Below, in pieces: positions 36,440 through 48,925 of a stretch of DNA of 64,000 nucleotides. The first letter of the stretch is position 1; every line of letters begins with the position of its first letter. A model generated the notes under the pieces. The model saw only the letters and a program-made list of their open reading frames with translations, made no database searches and had not been told where the DNA came from. Made by a program: the position numbers and the translations under genes. The stretch is taken from assembly GCF_029407905.1 (NCBI RefSeq), contig NC_073624.1:121892001-121956000 (forward strand), read 5' to 3'. The DNA is from Bubalus kerabau. Taxonomy: Eukaryota > Chordata > Mammalia > Artiodactyla > Bovidae.

Positions 36440-39400
36440 TACCGGTGACCTTAGGGAACTTCCCAGTGTGCTTCTGACAGATGAGGGATGCTGTGGAGTT
36501 GGTGGGGCCTCTCAGGACTCCACTGGGTTTGGCGCAATGGAAGAGGGCCTCATCTCCAGGGCAGGCAGGAACCTCAGGCTTCCTCTCCGTTTCGGACTCC
36601 GACCGCAGGGTCCCTGCAGAGTTGGGACAGAAGAGTCAGGAATCGTCTTGTCTGAGGAAGGGAACTCCGCTTGCCTCTCGAGGTGCTCAGGGGGTCTCAG
36701 GCCCCTTGTTGAGCTGTGTGTGGAACCTGCGGGTGTTTCCGGACGATGCACGACGGTGACAGTGCCCCTTCGTGTTGTGCCTTCACCCACAGGGTTGCCT
36801 TCGAAGAGGTGTCCGGGCCTCAGGTTCTTTTCAAGAGCGGACAGGGAAATCGGGGTCTTTCGGCATGTGGGACCACCCACGGGGCTACTCTCAAATTTCC
36901 TAGTGAGGCCGGCTTCATCCTGAGGTGTGCTGGGAAGGCCGGGGACCCTTCCAGACAACGCAGGGGGATCGACTCTCCTGTCACCATCAGGAGGGGAGAA
37001 GGGGCTCAGATGAAGTGGGGCCGGAACCCTCGGTGTTACCCTCGAGGGAAACCTGCGTGTGGGGGACATTTGGGGGTCGCATGAAGGGTATCAGGTACCG
37101 TTTCGCACTTCAGGACAGAACCTGGGACATCCCTTGAGACGCTGTAGCGGGCAAGGGCCTCATCTTGCGAAGACGTTGGAACCATGTGGATTTTCTCGAG
37201 TTGCAGTGGGATTCTAGAGTTACGACGGGGATTTCAGGCTTCCTCTTGTGTTGGCCCCGGGAAGCCTAATCTTCCATTCGAGTTGCGAGGGAAAGCTGGG
37301 GGTTGCACTCGAGTCACTGCAGGGCCGAAGAGACCTCATCTAGGCCTGTGTCCAGGACCTAGTAGTACTCTCAAGGGAAGACAGGGATCTCGGGGTTGCA
37401 CTCCAGACACCCCTGGGGAGTCAGGCCTCGCCTCGAGGGGAAGCAAAGGACTCCGCTCTCCTCTCGAGCCATGACGCGGATTTCTTGGAGCCCCTGGAGT
37501 AGCCTCAAGTGAGTCAAGCCTTGTCTTCAGTTTGGAGAGAGGACTCAGGATTGCTCTCCAGGAAAGGCAGGAAAAGAAGGCCCTCACTTCGCGATGAAGG
37601 GGGCGTCTCAGGGGCTTCCTTGAGCCACGGCGCCCCTGGGGCTTTTCTCATGAGGCACAAGGAGCATCTCAAGGAGCCTCTCGTGCAGCACCAGGGAAGT
37701 CAGGTCCCCATGCACATGGCGACGTGGAGCGCGTCACGGCTCTCGAGTCTGGGAGGGGACTAGGGCCTCCAGATGCGTTGAAGAGGGACTCTCAAGGTCT
37801 TTCTCGGGTTGTGGCGGGAAAGCCTCGTTTCCCTGGACTTCTGCCGGGGACCTTAGGGAACTTCCCAGGGGGCCTCTGAGAGGTGAGGGATACTGTGGAG
37901 TTGACGGGGCCTCTCGGGACTCTGCTGGGCTTGGCGCAATGGAAGAGGGCCTCATCTCGAGGGGAGGCAGGAACCTCAGGCTTCCTCTCCATTTCAGACT
38001 CCGACCGCAGTGTCCCCGCAGAGTTTGGACAGGAGAGTCAGGCCTCGTCTCCTCTGAGGAAGGGAACTCTGCTTGATTCTCGAGTTGCTCAGGGGGTCTC
38101 AGTCCCCTCGTCGAGCTGTGTGTGGAACCTGTGGGTGTTTCCGGATGATACACGCGGGTGTCAGTGCCACTTCGTGTTGTGCCTTCCCCCACAGGGTTGA
38201 CTTCGAAGGGGTGTCCGGGCATCGGGTTCTTTTCAAGAGCGGACCGGGGAATCGGGGTCGTTTGGCATGTGGCACCACCCACGTGGCTCGTCTCAAATTT
38301 CCTCGTGAGACGGCCTCATCCTGAGGTGCCCCAGGAGGGCAGGGAACCCCTTCCAGACAATGCAGGGGAATCGACTCTCCTGTCGCGATCGGGAGGTGAG
38401 AAGGTGCTCAGATGAAGTGGTGCCGGGACCCTTCGTGTTCCCCTCGAGGAACCCGGCATGTCGGGGAACTTTGGGGGTCGCACGAAGGGTGTCAGGTACC
38501 GTTTCGCACTTCAGGGCGGAACATGGGACTTCCCTTAAGACGCCATAGTGGGCAAGTTCCTCATCTTGCGTAGACGTTGGAACCTCGTGGTTTTTCTCGA
38601 GTTACGACGGGGATTACAGGCTTCCTCTTGTGTCGGCCCTGGGTAGCCCAATCTTCTATTCGAGTGGCGAGGGAAAGCTGGGGGTTACGCTCGAGTCACT
38701 GCAGGGCCAAAGAGACCTCATCTAGGCGTGTGTCTAGGACCTAATGTTCCTCTCCAGGGAAAGCAGGGATCTCGGGGTTGCATTCCAGGCTCCCCCGGGG
38801 AGTCAGGCCTCGCCTCGAGGGGAAGCAAAGGACTCCGCTCTCCTCCCGAGTCGCGACGCGGATATCTTGGAGCCCCCTGAGTGGCCTCAAGGGAGTCAAG
38901 CCTCCTCTTCAGTTTGGAGACAGGACTCGTGATTTCTCTCCAGGCCAGGCAGGAAAAGAAGGCCTTCAGCTCGCGAGGACGGGTACGTCTCAGGGGTTTC
39001 CTCGAGCTGGGGCACCCGTGGGGGTTTCTCGCGAGGCACGACGAGGATCTCAGGGAGCCTCTCGTGCAGCACCAGGGAAGTCAGGTCTCCATGCACGTGG
39101 CGAGAAGGAGCGCGTAATTGCTCTCGAGTCATGGGAGGGGACTAGGGCCTCAAGATGCGTTGAAGAAGGACTCTCGATATTTTTCTCGGGTTGCGGCGGG
39201 AAACCCTCGTTTCCCCCGACTTCTGCTGGGGACCTGAGGGAACTTCCCAGGGTGCCTCTAAGAGGTGAGGGACGCTGTGGAGTTGGCGGGGCCTCTCGGG
39301 CCTCCACTGGGTTTGTCGCAATGGAAGAGGGCCTCATCTCGAGTGGAGGCAGGAACCTCAGGCTTCCTCTCCAATTCTGACTCTGATCGTAGTGTCCAAG

Positions 39401-42400
39401 CAGAGTTGGGACAGGAGAGTCAGGCTACGTCTTTTCTGAGGAATGGAACTCCGCTTGCCTCTCGAGTTGTTCATGGGGTTTCAGGCCCCTTGTCAAACTG
39501 TGTGTGGAATCTGCAGGTTTTTCCAGACGATGCACGGGGGTGTCAGTGACCCTACGTTTTGTGTCTTCATCCACAGGGTTGCCTTCGAAGAGGTGTCCGG
39601 GCATCGGGTTCTTATGAAGAGCCGTCTGGGAAATCGGGGTCGTTCAGCATTTGGCACCACCCACGTGGCTAGTCTCGAATTTCCTCATGAAACCGGCCTC
39701 ATCCTGAGCTGTGCCGCGAAGGTCATGAAACCCTTCCAGACGAAGCAGAGGAATCGACCCTCCTGTGGCGATCAGGAGGGGAGAAGTGGCTCAGATGAAG
39801 TGCTGCTGGGAAGCTCGGTGTTTCCCTCAAGTGAGACAGGTATGTCGGGTAACTTTTGGGGTCGCATAAAGATTTCCAAGTACCGTTTTGCTCTTCAAAA
39901 TGGAACGTGGGACTTCTCTTGGGATGCTCCAGTGGGCAAGGGCCTCATCTTGGGATGACTGGGGAACCACTTGGTTTTTCTCGAGTTGCGGTGGGATATT
40001 TGAGTTACCACAGGGAATTCATGCTTCCTCTTGTGTTGGCCCACAAAAGTTTTATCTTCCATTCGAGATTCGAGGAAGAGCTGGAGGTGTGCTCTAGTCA
40101 CTGAAGGCAAAAGAGACCCCACCAAGGCTTGTGTGCAGGACCTAATGTTCATGTCAAGGGGCGACAGGGATCTCGGGGTTGCATTCCAGACTCACCCTGG
40201 AGTCAGGCCTCGTCTCGGGGGGAAGCAAAGGACTCTGCTCTCCTCTCGAGTTGGACGGGTATGTCTGGTTGCCCACTGAGTGGCTTAAAGGGAGTCAAAC
40301 CTCCTCTGGTGTTTGGAGGGAGGACACAGGATTGCTCTCCAGGCAATGCAGGAAATGAAGGCCCTCATCTCCTGATGACTGGGGCGTCTCGTAGGTTTTC
40401 TCGAGCTGTGGCACTACTGTGGGGTTTCTCAAGAAGTAAGACTGGGAGCTCAGTGAGCCTCTCACGTGGTGCCAGGGCAGTCAGGTCTCTATGCATGTGG
40501 TGAGAGGGAGCCCGTCATTGTTCTCGAGTCATGGTAGGGGAATTGGGCCTGAAGACGTGTTAAAGAAGGACTCTCGAGGTCTTTCTTGGGTTGCAGCAGG
40601 AAACCCTGGGTTCCATCGACTTGTGCCAGTGACCTCAGGAAGCTTCTCAGCGTGCCTCTGAGAAGTCAGGGTCACTGTGGAGTTGGGAGGGGCCTCTCGG
40701 AACTCCACGGGTTTGGTGCAATGGAAGAGGGCCTCATGACAGGTTGAGGCAGGAACCTCAGGGTTCCTCTCCTGGCTTCGAATGCACTGGAACTGACTCG
40801 GATTGCAGAGTCCCTGCAGAGTTGGGACAGGAGAGTCAGGCCTCATCTTGTGTGGAGGAATGGAACTCCGCTTGACTCTCGCATTGTTCATGGGGTGACA
40901 GGCCACTTGTCGATTTGTATGTGGAACTTGCGGGTTTTTCTGGAGGATGCACCGGGGTGTCACTGCCCCTTCGTGTTGTGCCTTGATCCACAGGATTGCC
41001 TTCCAGTTGGGTTCTGCCATCGGGTTCTTATCAAGAGCGGACCAGGGAATTGGGGTCTTTTGGCATATTGCACCACCCACGAGGCTATGTCTCGAATTTC
41101 CTCGTGAGACTGGCCTCATCTTGATGTGCGCCAGGAAGGTCGGGAAAGCCTTTCAGACAAAGCAGGGGAATCGAACCTCCTGTCGCGATCAAGAGGGGAG
41201 AAGAGTCTCAAATGAAGTGGTGCCAGGAACCTCGGTGTTCTCCTCAAGTGAGACTGGTGTGTCGGGGAACTTTTGGGGTCGCATCAAGGGTTCCAAGTAA
41301 CTTTTCGCTCTTCAATACGGAACGTGGGACTTCTCTTGAGACGCTGTAGCGGGCAAGGGCCTCATCTTTCGATGACGGGGGAACCACGTGGTTTTTCTTG
41401 AGTTGCGGCGGGATTCTCGAGTTATGACGGGGAATTCAGGCTTCCTCTTCAACTAGCCCAGGGAAGTCCAGTTTTCATTCGAATTGCCAGTTAGAAATGG
41501 GGATTGCTCTCGAGACACTGCAGGGCCAAATAGACCTCATCTAGGCTTGTGTCCAGGACCTAATGTTCCTCTGCTGGGGCAACAGCGATCTCGGCATTGC
41601 ATTCTCGACTCACCCGGGGAGTCAGTCCTCGTCTCGAGGGGAAGCCAAGGACACCTCTCTCCTGTCGAGTCGGGACGGGTATATCTTGGAGCTCACTGTG
41701 TGGCCTAAAATGAATCAAGCCTCCTGTGGAGTTTAGAGAGAGGACTCAGGATTGCTCTCCAGGCCATACAGCAAAAGAAGGCCCTCATCTCGTGAGGACT
41801 GGGGCGTCTCGTGGGTATTCTCGAGCTGCGGCTCCAGTGTGGTGTTGCTCACGAGGTATAATGGGGAGCTCAGGGAGCCTCTCCTGTGGCGCCAGGGAAG
41901 TCAGGTTTCTATGCGCGTGGCTAGGGGGAGCGCGTCATTGCTCTCGAGTCATGGTAGGGGAATCGCACCTCAAGACGCGTTGAAGAAGGACTCTCGAGGT
42001 CTTTTACGGGTTGGGGCAGGAAACCCTTGGTTCCCTCGACTTGTGCCGGTGATCTCAGGAAGGTCTAAGGGTGCCTCTGAGAAGTCAGGGATACTGTGCA
42101 GTTGGGAGGGGCCTCTCGGGACTCCACTGGGTTCGGTGCAATGGAAGAGGGCCTCATCTCGAGTGGAGGCAGGAAACTCATGTTTCCTCTCCTGACTTCC
42201 CCTGGGCCAGATCTGACTCGGATAGCAGTTTCGCTGCAGAGTTCGAACAGGAGAGTCAGGCCTCGTCTTGTGTGGAGGAATGGAACTCTGCTTGCCTCTC
42301 CAGTTGTTCACAGGGTGACAGGTCACTTCTCGAGCTGTGTGTGGTACCTGCGGGTTTCTCCGGACGATACTCGGGGGTGTCAGTGCCCCTTCGTGTTGTG

Positions 42401-44284
42401 CCTTCATCATAAGGGTTATCTTCAAAGAGGTGTCCGGGCATCGGGATCTTATCAAGAGCGGACCGGGAAATCGGGGTCTTTCGGCATGTGTCACCATCCA
42501 CGTGGCTATGTCTCCAATATCCTCGTGAGACCGGCCTCATCCTGAGATGCACCGGGAAAGGCGGGAACCCCTTCAAGACAAAACAGGGGAATCGACCCTC
42601 CTGTCGCGATCAGGAGGGGAGAAGGGGCCCAGATGTAGTGGTGCCGGGAACCTCGGTGTTCTCCTCGAGTCAGACCGGTGTGTCAAGGAACTTTTGAGGT
42701 CGCATCAAGGGTGCCAATACCGTTTCGCACTTCAAGACGGAACGTGGGACTTCTCTTGAGACGCTGTAGGGGGCAAGGGGCTCATCTTGCGATGACGGGG
42801 GAACCACGTGGCGTTTCTCAAGTTGTGGCAGGATTCTCGAGTTTTGACGGGGAATACAGTCTTCCTCATGTGTTGGCCCAGGGAAGTCCTATCTTCCATT
42901 CGAGTTTCAAGGGAGAGCTGGGCATTGCTCTCGAGTCACTGCAGGGCAAAATAGACCTCATCTAGGCTTGTGTCCAGGACTTAATGTTCGTCCCTAGGGG
43001 CGACAGGGATCTCGGGGTTGCATACCAGACTCACCCGGGCAATCAGGCCTCATCTCGAGGGGAAGCAAAGAACTCCTCTGTCCTTTTGGGTCGTGATGGG
43101 TATCTCTTGGAGCCCACTGTGGGCCCTAAAGGGAGTCAAGCCTCCTGTGGTGTTTGGATAGAGGACTCGGGATTCCTCTCCAGGCCATGCAGGATAAGAA
43201 GGCCCTCATCTCGCGATGACGGCGGCGTCTCGTGGGTTTTCTAGACTGCCGCGCTAGTGCCTGGTTTCTGACGAGGTACAAGAGGGAGCTCAGGGAGCCT
43301 CTCGTGTGGCGCCAGGGAAGTCAGGTCCCCATGAGATGGGTAGGGGGAGCTCGTCATTGCTCTCGAGTCATGGTAGGGTAATCGGGCCTCAAGACGGGTT
43401 GAAGAAGGACTCTCGAGGTCTTTCTCGGGTCACTGCATAAAACCCAGGGTTCCCTTGACTTGTGCCTGCGACCTCAGGGAGCTTCTCAGAGTGCCTCTGA
43501 GAAGTCAGGGATACTGTGCAGTTTGGAGGGGCCTCTCGAGACTCCTCTGCATTTGGTGGAATGTAAGAGGGACTCATCTCGAGTTGAAGCAGGAACCTCA
43601 GTGTTCCTCTCCATTTCTGACTCAGATCGCAAGGTCCCTGCATGTTGGTACAGGAGAGTCAGGCCTCGTCTTTTCTGGACGATGGGACTCCTCTTGCCTC
43701 TCGAGTTGTTCTCGAGGTGACAGGCCACTTGTCGAGCTGTGTGTGTAACCTGCCCGTTTTTCCGGATGATGCACAGGTGTGTTAATGCCCCTTCGTGTTG
43801 TACCTTCATACTCAAGGCTGCCTTCCAAGAGGTGTCCGAGCATCGGATTCTTATCAAGAGCGGACCAGGAAATTGGAGTCTTTCGGCAAGTGGCACCACC
43901 CACAAAGCTACGTATCGAATTTCCCCATGAGACCGTCCTCATCCTGAGTTGTGCAGGGAAGGTCGGGCCCCCTTGCAGACAAAGCAGGGGAATCGACCCA
44001 CCGTTCACGATCAGGAGGGGAGAAGGGGCTTAAATGAAGTGGTGCCGAGAACCTCGGTGTTCCCCTCGAGTGAGACCGGCGTGTTGGGGGACTTTTGGGG
44101 TTGCATCAAGGGTGCCAAGTACCGTTTCGCACTTCAAGACGGAACCTGGGACATCTTTTGAAACGCTGTAGCGGGCAAGGGCCTCATCTTGCGATGACGG
44201 GGGAACCACGTGGTTTTGCTCGAGTTGCGGCGGGATTCTCGAGTTATGACCAGGAATTCAGGCTTCCTCTTGTTGGCCTTGAAA

Positions 44285-45130
44285 TCCAATCTTCCATTCG
44301 GGTTGCGAGGGGGAGCTGGGGATTGCACTAGAGTCACTGCAGGGCCAAAGAGACCTAATCTAGGCTTGTGTCCAGGATCTAATGTTGTTCTCCAGGGGCG
44401 TCAGGGATCTCGGGTTTGCATTCCAGACTCATCCGGGGAGTCAGTTCTCACCTCGAGGTTAAGCAAAGAATTCCGCTCTCGTCTCGAGTCGCGATGGGTA
44501 TCTCTTGGAGCCCACTCTGTGTACTAAAGGGAGTCAAGCCTCCTGTGGAGTTTGGAGAGGGGACTCGGGATTGGACTCCAGGCCATGCAGGAAAAGAAGG
44601 CCCTCATCTCGAGATGACAGTGGCGTCTCGTGGGTTTTCTCGAGCTGCGGCGCCAGTGTGGGGTGTCTCATGAAGTACCACGGGGTCTCAGGGAGTCTCT
44701 TGTGTGGCGCCAGGAAAATCCAGTATTCCATTCGAGTTGCGAGTTAGAACTGGGGATTGCTCTCCAGTCACTGCAGGGCAAAATAGACCTCATCTACGCT
44801 TGTGTCCAGGACCTAGTGTTCCACTACTGGGCCGACAGGGATCTCAGGGTTGCATTCTCGACTCACCCGGAGAGTCAGGCCTCGTCTTGAGGGGAAAAAA
44901 AGGACTCTGCTCTCCTGTCGAGTCGGGACGGGTATCTCTTGGAGCCTACTGAGTGGCGTAAAGGGAGTGAAGCCTCCTATGGAGTTTGGAGAGGTGACTC
45001 GGGATTGTTTTCCTGGCCATGCAGGAAAAAAGGCCCTCATCTCGCGATGACGGGGGCGTCTCGTGGGTTTTCTCCAGCTGCGGCGCCAGTATCAGATTTC
45101 TCACGAGGTATGATGGGGAGCTCAGAGAGC
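44285..45130. repeat. Internal sub-block duplication in a satellite unit
   Basis: The unit between anchors 43564 and 45397 is about 430 bp too long. At about 44712 the text passes from GTGTGGCGCCAGG straight back to AATCCAGTATTCCATTCGAG, which belongs ahead of it. The block from the TTCCATTCG landmark to the GGCGCCAG landmark therefore occurs twice. Misaligned exchange within a unit explains it. Confidence 0.8.
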
Positions 45131-48100
45131 CTCTCGTGTGGTGCTAGGGACTTCAGGTCTCCATGCGTGTGGTGAAGGGGAGTGCGTGATTGCTCTCGAG
45201 TCATAGTAGGCGAATCGGGCCTCAAGACGCATTGAAGAAGGACTCTCGAGGTCTTTCTCGGGTTGCGGCAGGGAACCCTGGGTTCCCTCGACTTGTGTCG
45301 GTGACCTCAGGCAACTTCTCAGGGTGCCTCTGAGAAGTCAGGGACACTGTGGATTTGGGAGGGGCCTTTCGTTACTCAACTGGGTTTGGTGCAATCGAAG
45401 AGGGCCTCATCTCAAATGGAGGCAGGAACCTCAGGGGTCCTCTCCATTTCTGACTCGGGTCGCAGGGTACCTGCAGAGTATGGACAAGAGAGTCACGCCT
45501 CGTCTTCTGTGGAGGAATGGATCTCCGCTTGCTTTTCGAGTTGTTCACGGAGTGACAGGCCACTTGTTGAGCTGTGTGTGTAACCTGCGGGTTTTTCCAC
45601 AAGATGCATGGGGGTGTCAGTGCCCCTTCGTGTTGTGCCTTCATCCACAGGGTTGCCTTCAAAGAGGTGTCCGGGCATCGGGTTCTTTTCAAGAGCGTAC
45701 CAGAAAATTGGGGTCTTTCAGCATGTGGTACCACCCACGAGGCTACGTCTCGAATTTCCTCGGGAGACCGGCCTCATCCTGAGGTGCGCCGGGAAGGTCG
45801 GGAAGCCCTTGCAGACAAAGCAGGGGAATCGACCCACCGGTCGCGATCAGGAAAGGAGAAGGGGCTCAGATAAAGTGGTGCCGGGAACCTCGATGGTCCT
45901 CTCGAGTGAGACCAGTATGTCGCGGCACTTTTGAGGTCGCATCAAGGGTGCCAAGTACAGTTTCGCACTTCAAGACGGAACGTGGGAATTCTCTGGAGAT
46001 GCTGTAGTGGGCAAGGGCCTCATATTGCGATGACGAGGGAAACACGTGGTTTTTCTCGAGTTGAGGCGGGATTCTCGAGTTACGACGGGGAATTCAGGCT
46101 TCCTCTTGTGTTGGCCCAGGAAGTCCAATCTTCCATTCAACTTGTCAGAGAGAGCTGGGGGTTGCTCTCGAGTCACTTCAGGGCAAAGAGTCCTCATCTA
46201 GGCTTGGGTCCAGGACATAATGTTCCTCTCCAGGGGCGACAGGGATATCGGGGTCGCATTCCAGTCTCACCCGGTGGGTCACGCCTCGTCTCGAGTGGAA
46301 GCAAAGGACTCCACTATCTTCTGGAGTCGCAATGCGTAACTCTTGGAGCCCACTGAGTGGCCTAAAGGGAGTCAAGCGTCCTGTGTAGCTTGGACAGAAT
46401 GTTCACGCTTGATCTGCATGCCATGCAGTTAAAGATGGCCCTCCTCTCGTGATGACGGGGGCGTCTCATGGGTTTTCTCGAGCTGTGGCGCCAGTGTGGG
46501 GTTTCTCACGAGATGCGATGGGGAGCTCAGGGAGCCTCTCCTGCGGCGCCAGAGAAGTCAGGCCTCCATGCGTGTGGCCAGGCAGATCGCGTCATAGCTC
46601 TCGAGTCATGGGAGGGACTAGGGCCTCAAGACGCATTGAAGAAGGACCATCGAGGTCTTTCTTGGGTTGGGGCGGAAAACACTCGTTTCCCTCGACCTCT
46701 ACCAGGGAAATTAGGGAACTTCCCAGGTGCCTCTGAGAGGTGAGGGATACTGAGGAGTTGGAGGGGCCTCTCGGGACACCACTAGGTTTGACGAAATGAA
46801 AGAGGGCCTCATCTCGATTGGAGGCAGGAACCTCAGGCTTCCTCTCCATTTCTGACTCCAACCGCAGGGTACCTGCAGAGTTGGGACAGGAGAGTCAAGC
46901 CTCGTCTTGTCTGAGGAATGAAACTCCGCTTGCCTCTCGAGTCGTTCAGGGGGTCTCAGGCCCCTTGTCGAGCTGTGTGTGGAACCTGCGGGTGTTTTCG
47001 GACGATGCACGGGGGTGTCAGTGCCCCTTCATGTTGTGCCTTCCCCCACAGGGTTGCCTTCAAAGAGTTGTCCGGGCATCGGTTTCATTTCAAGAGCAGA
47101 CCAGGAAATCGGGGTCGTTCGGCATGTTTCACCACCCACGTGGCTCATCTCGAATTTCCTCGTGAGACCAGCCTCATCCTGAGGTGCGCCGGGAAGGCCG
47201 GGAACACCTTCCACACAAAGCAGGGAAATCGACTCTCCTGTCGCGATCAGGAGGGGAGATGGGGCTCAGATGAAGTCGTGCCGGGACCCTCAGTGTTCCC
47301 CTCGAGGGAACCCGGCGTTTCAGGGAACTTTTGGGGTCGCATTAAGGGAGCCAAGTACCGTTTCGCACTTCAGGACGGAACATGGGACTTCCCTGGAGAC
47401 GCTGTAGGGGGCAAGGGCCTCATCCTGTGAAGATGTTGGAACCACATCGTTTTTCTCGAGTTGCGTCGGGATTCTCGAATTACGACGGGGATTTCAGGCT
47501 TCCTCTTGTGTTGGCCCTGGGAAGCCCAATCTTCAATTCGAGTTGCGAGGGAAAGCTGGGGGTTGTGCTCGAGTCACTACAGGGCCAAAGAGACCTCATC
47601 GAGGCGTGTGTCCAGGACTTAATATTCCTCTCAAGGGAAGACAGGGATCTCGGGTTACCATTCCAGACTCCCTCGGGGACTCAGCCCTCGTCACGAGGGG
47701 AAGCAAAGGACTCCGCTCTCCTCTCAAGTCACGACACGGATCTCTTGGAGCCCACTGAGTGGACTCAAGGGTGTCGAGCCTCCTCTTCAGTTTGGAGAGA
47801 AGACTCAGGATTTCTCTCCAGGCCACGCAGGAAAAGAAGGCCCTCATCTCACGATGACGGGGGCGTCTCATGGGTTTCCTCGAGCTGCGGCGCCCGTGGG
47901 GGTTTTCTCACGAGGCACGACGAGGACCTCAGGGAGCCTCTCGTGCGGCGCCAGGGAAGTTAGGTCTCCATGCGCATTGCGAGGGGGAGCTGGTCATCAC
48001 TCTTGAGTCATGGGAAGCGACTAGGGCCTCAAGACGCGTTGAATAAGGACTCTGGAGGTCTTTCTCGGGTTGCGGCGGGAAACCCTCGTTTCCCTCGACT

Positions 48101-48679
48101 TCTTCCGGGGACCTGAAGGAACTTCCCAGGGTGCCTCTGAGAGGTGAGGGATGCAGTGGATTTGGCAGGGCCTCTCGGAACTCCGCTGGGTTCGGCGCAA
48201 TGGAAGAGGGCCTCATCTCGAGGGGAGGCAGGAACCTCAGGCTTCCTCTCCGATTCTGACTCCGACTGCACAGTCCCTGCAGTGTTGGGACAGGAGAGTC
48301 AGGCCTCATCTTCTCTGAGGAATGGAATTCAGGTTGCCTCTTGAGTTGTTCCGGGAGTCTCAGGACCCTTGTCGAGCTGTGTGTAGACCCTGCGGGTTTT
48401 TCCGGATGATGCACGGGGGTGTCAGTGCCCCTTCGTGTTGTGCCTTCACCCACAGGGTTGCCTTCAAAGAGGTGTCCCGGGCATCGGTTTCATTTCAAGA
48501 ACAGACCGGAAAATCGGGGTCGTTCGGCTCGTGGCACCACACACGTGGCTAGTCTCGAATTTCCTCCTGAGACCGGCCTCATCCCAAGGTGCGCCAGGAA
48601 GGCCGGGAACCCCTTCCAGAGAAAGCAGGGGAATCGACTCTCCTGTCACGATCAGGAGGGGAGAAGGGGCTCAGATGAA

Positions 48680-48925
48680 GTGGTGCCGGGCCCCTCGGTG
48701 TTCCCCTCGAGGGAACCCAGCGTGTCGGGGAACTTTTGCGGTCGCATCAAAGGTGTCAAGTACCATTTTGCACTTAAGGACGGAATATGGGACATCTCTG
48801 GAGATGCCGGGAACTTCGGTGTTCCCCTGGAGTGAGACCGGTATGTTGGGGAACTTTGGGGTCGCATCAAGGGTGCCAAGTAGCATTTCGAACTTTAGGA
48901 TGGAACGTGGGACTTCTCTTGAGAC
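48680..48925. repeat. ~120-bp duplication inside a satellite unit
   Basis: The segment from GTGTTCCCCTCGAGGGAACC to GGGACATCTCTGGAGA is followed at once by a second version (GTGTTCCCCTGGAGTGAGAC ... GGGACTTCTCTTGAGA). This accounts for the 1520-bp period of that unit. Confidence 0.8.
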
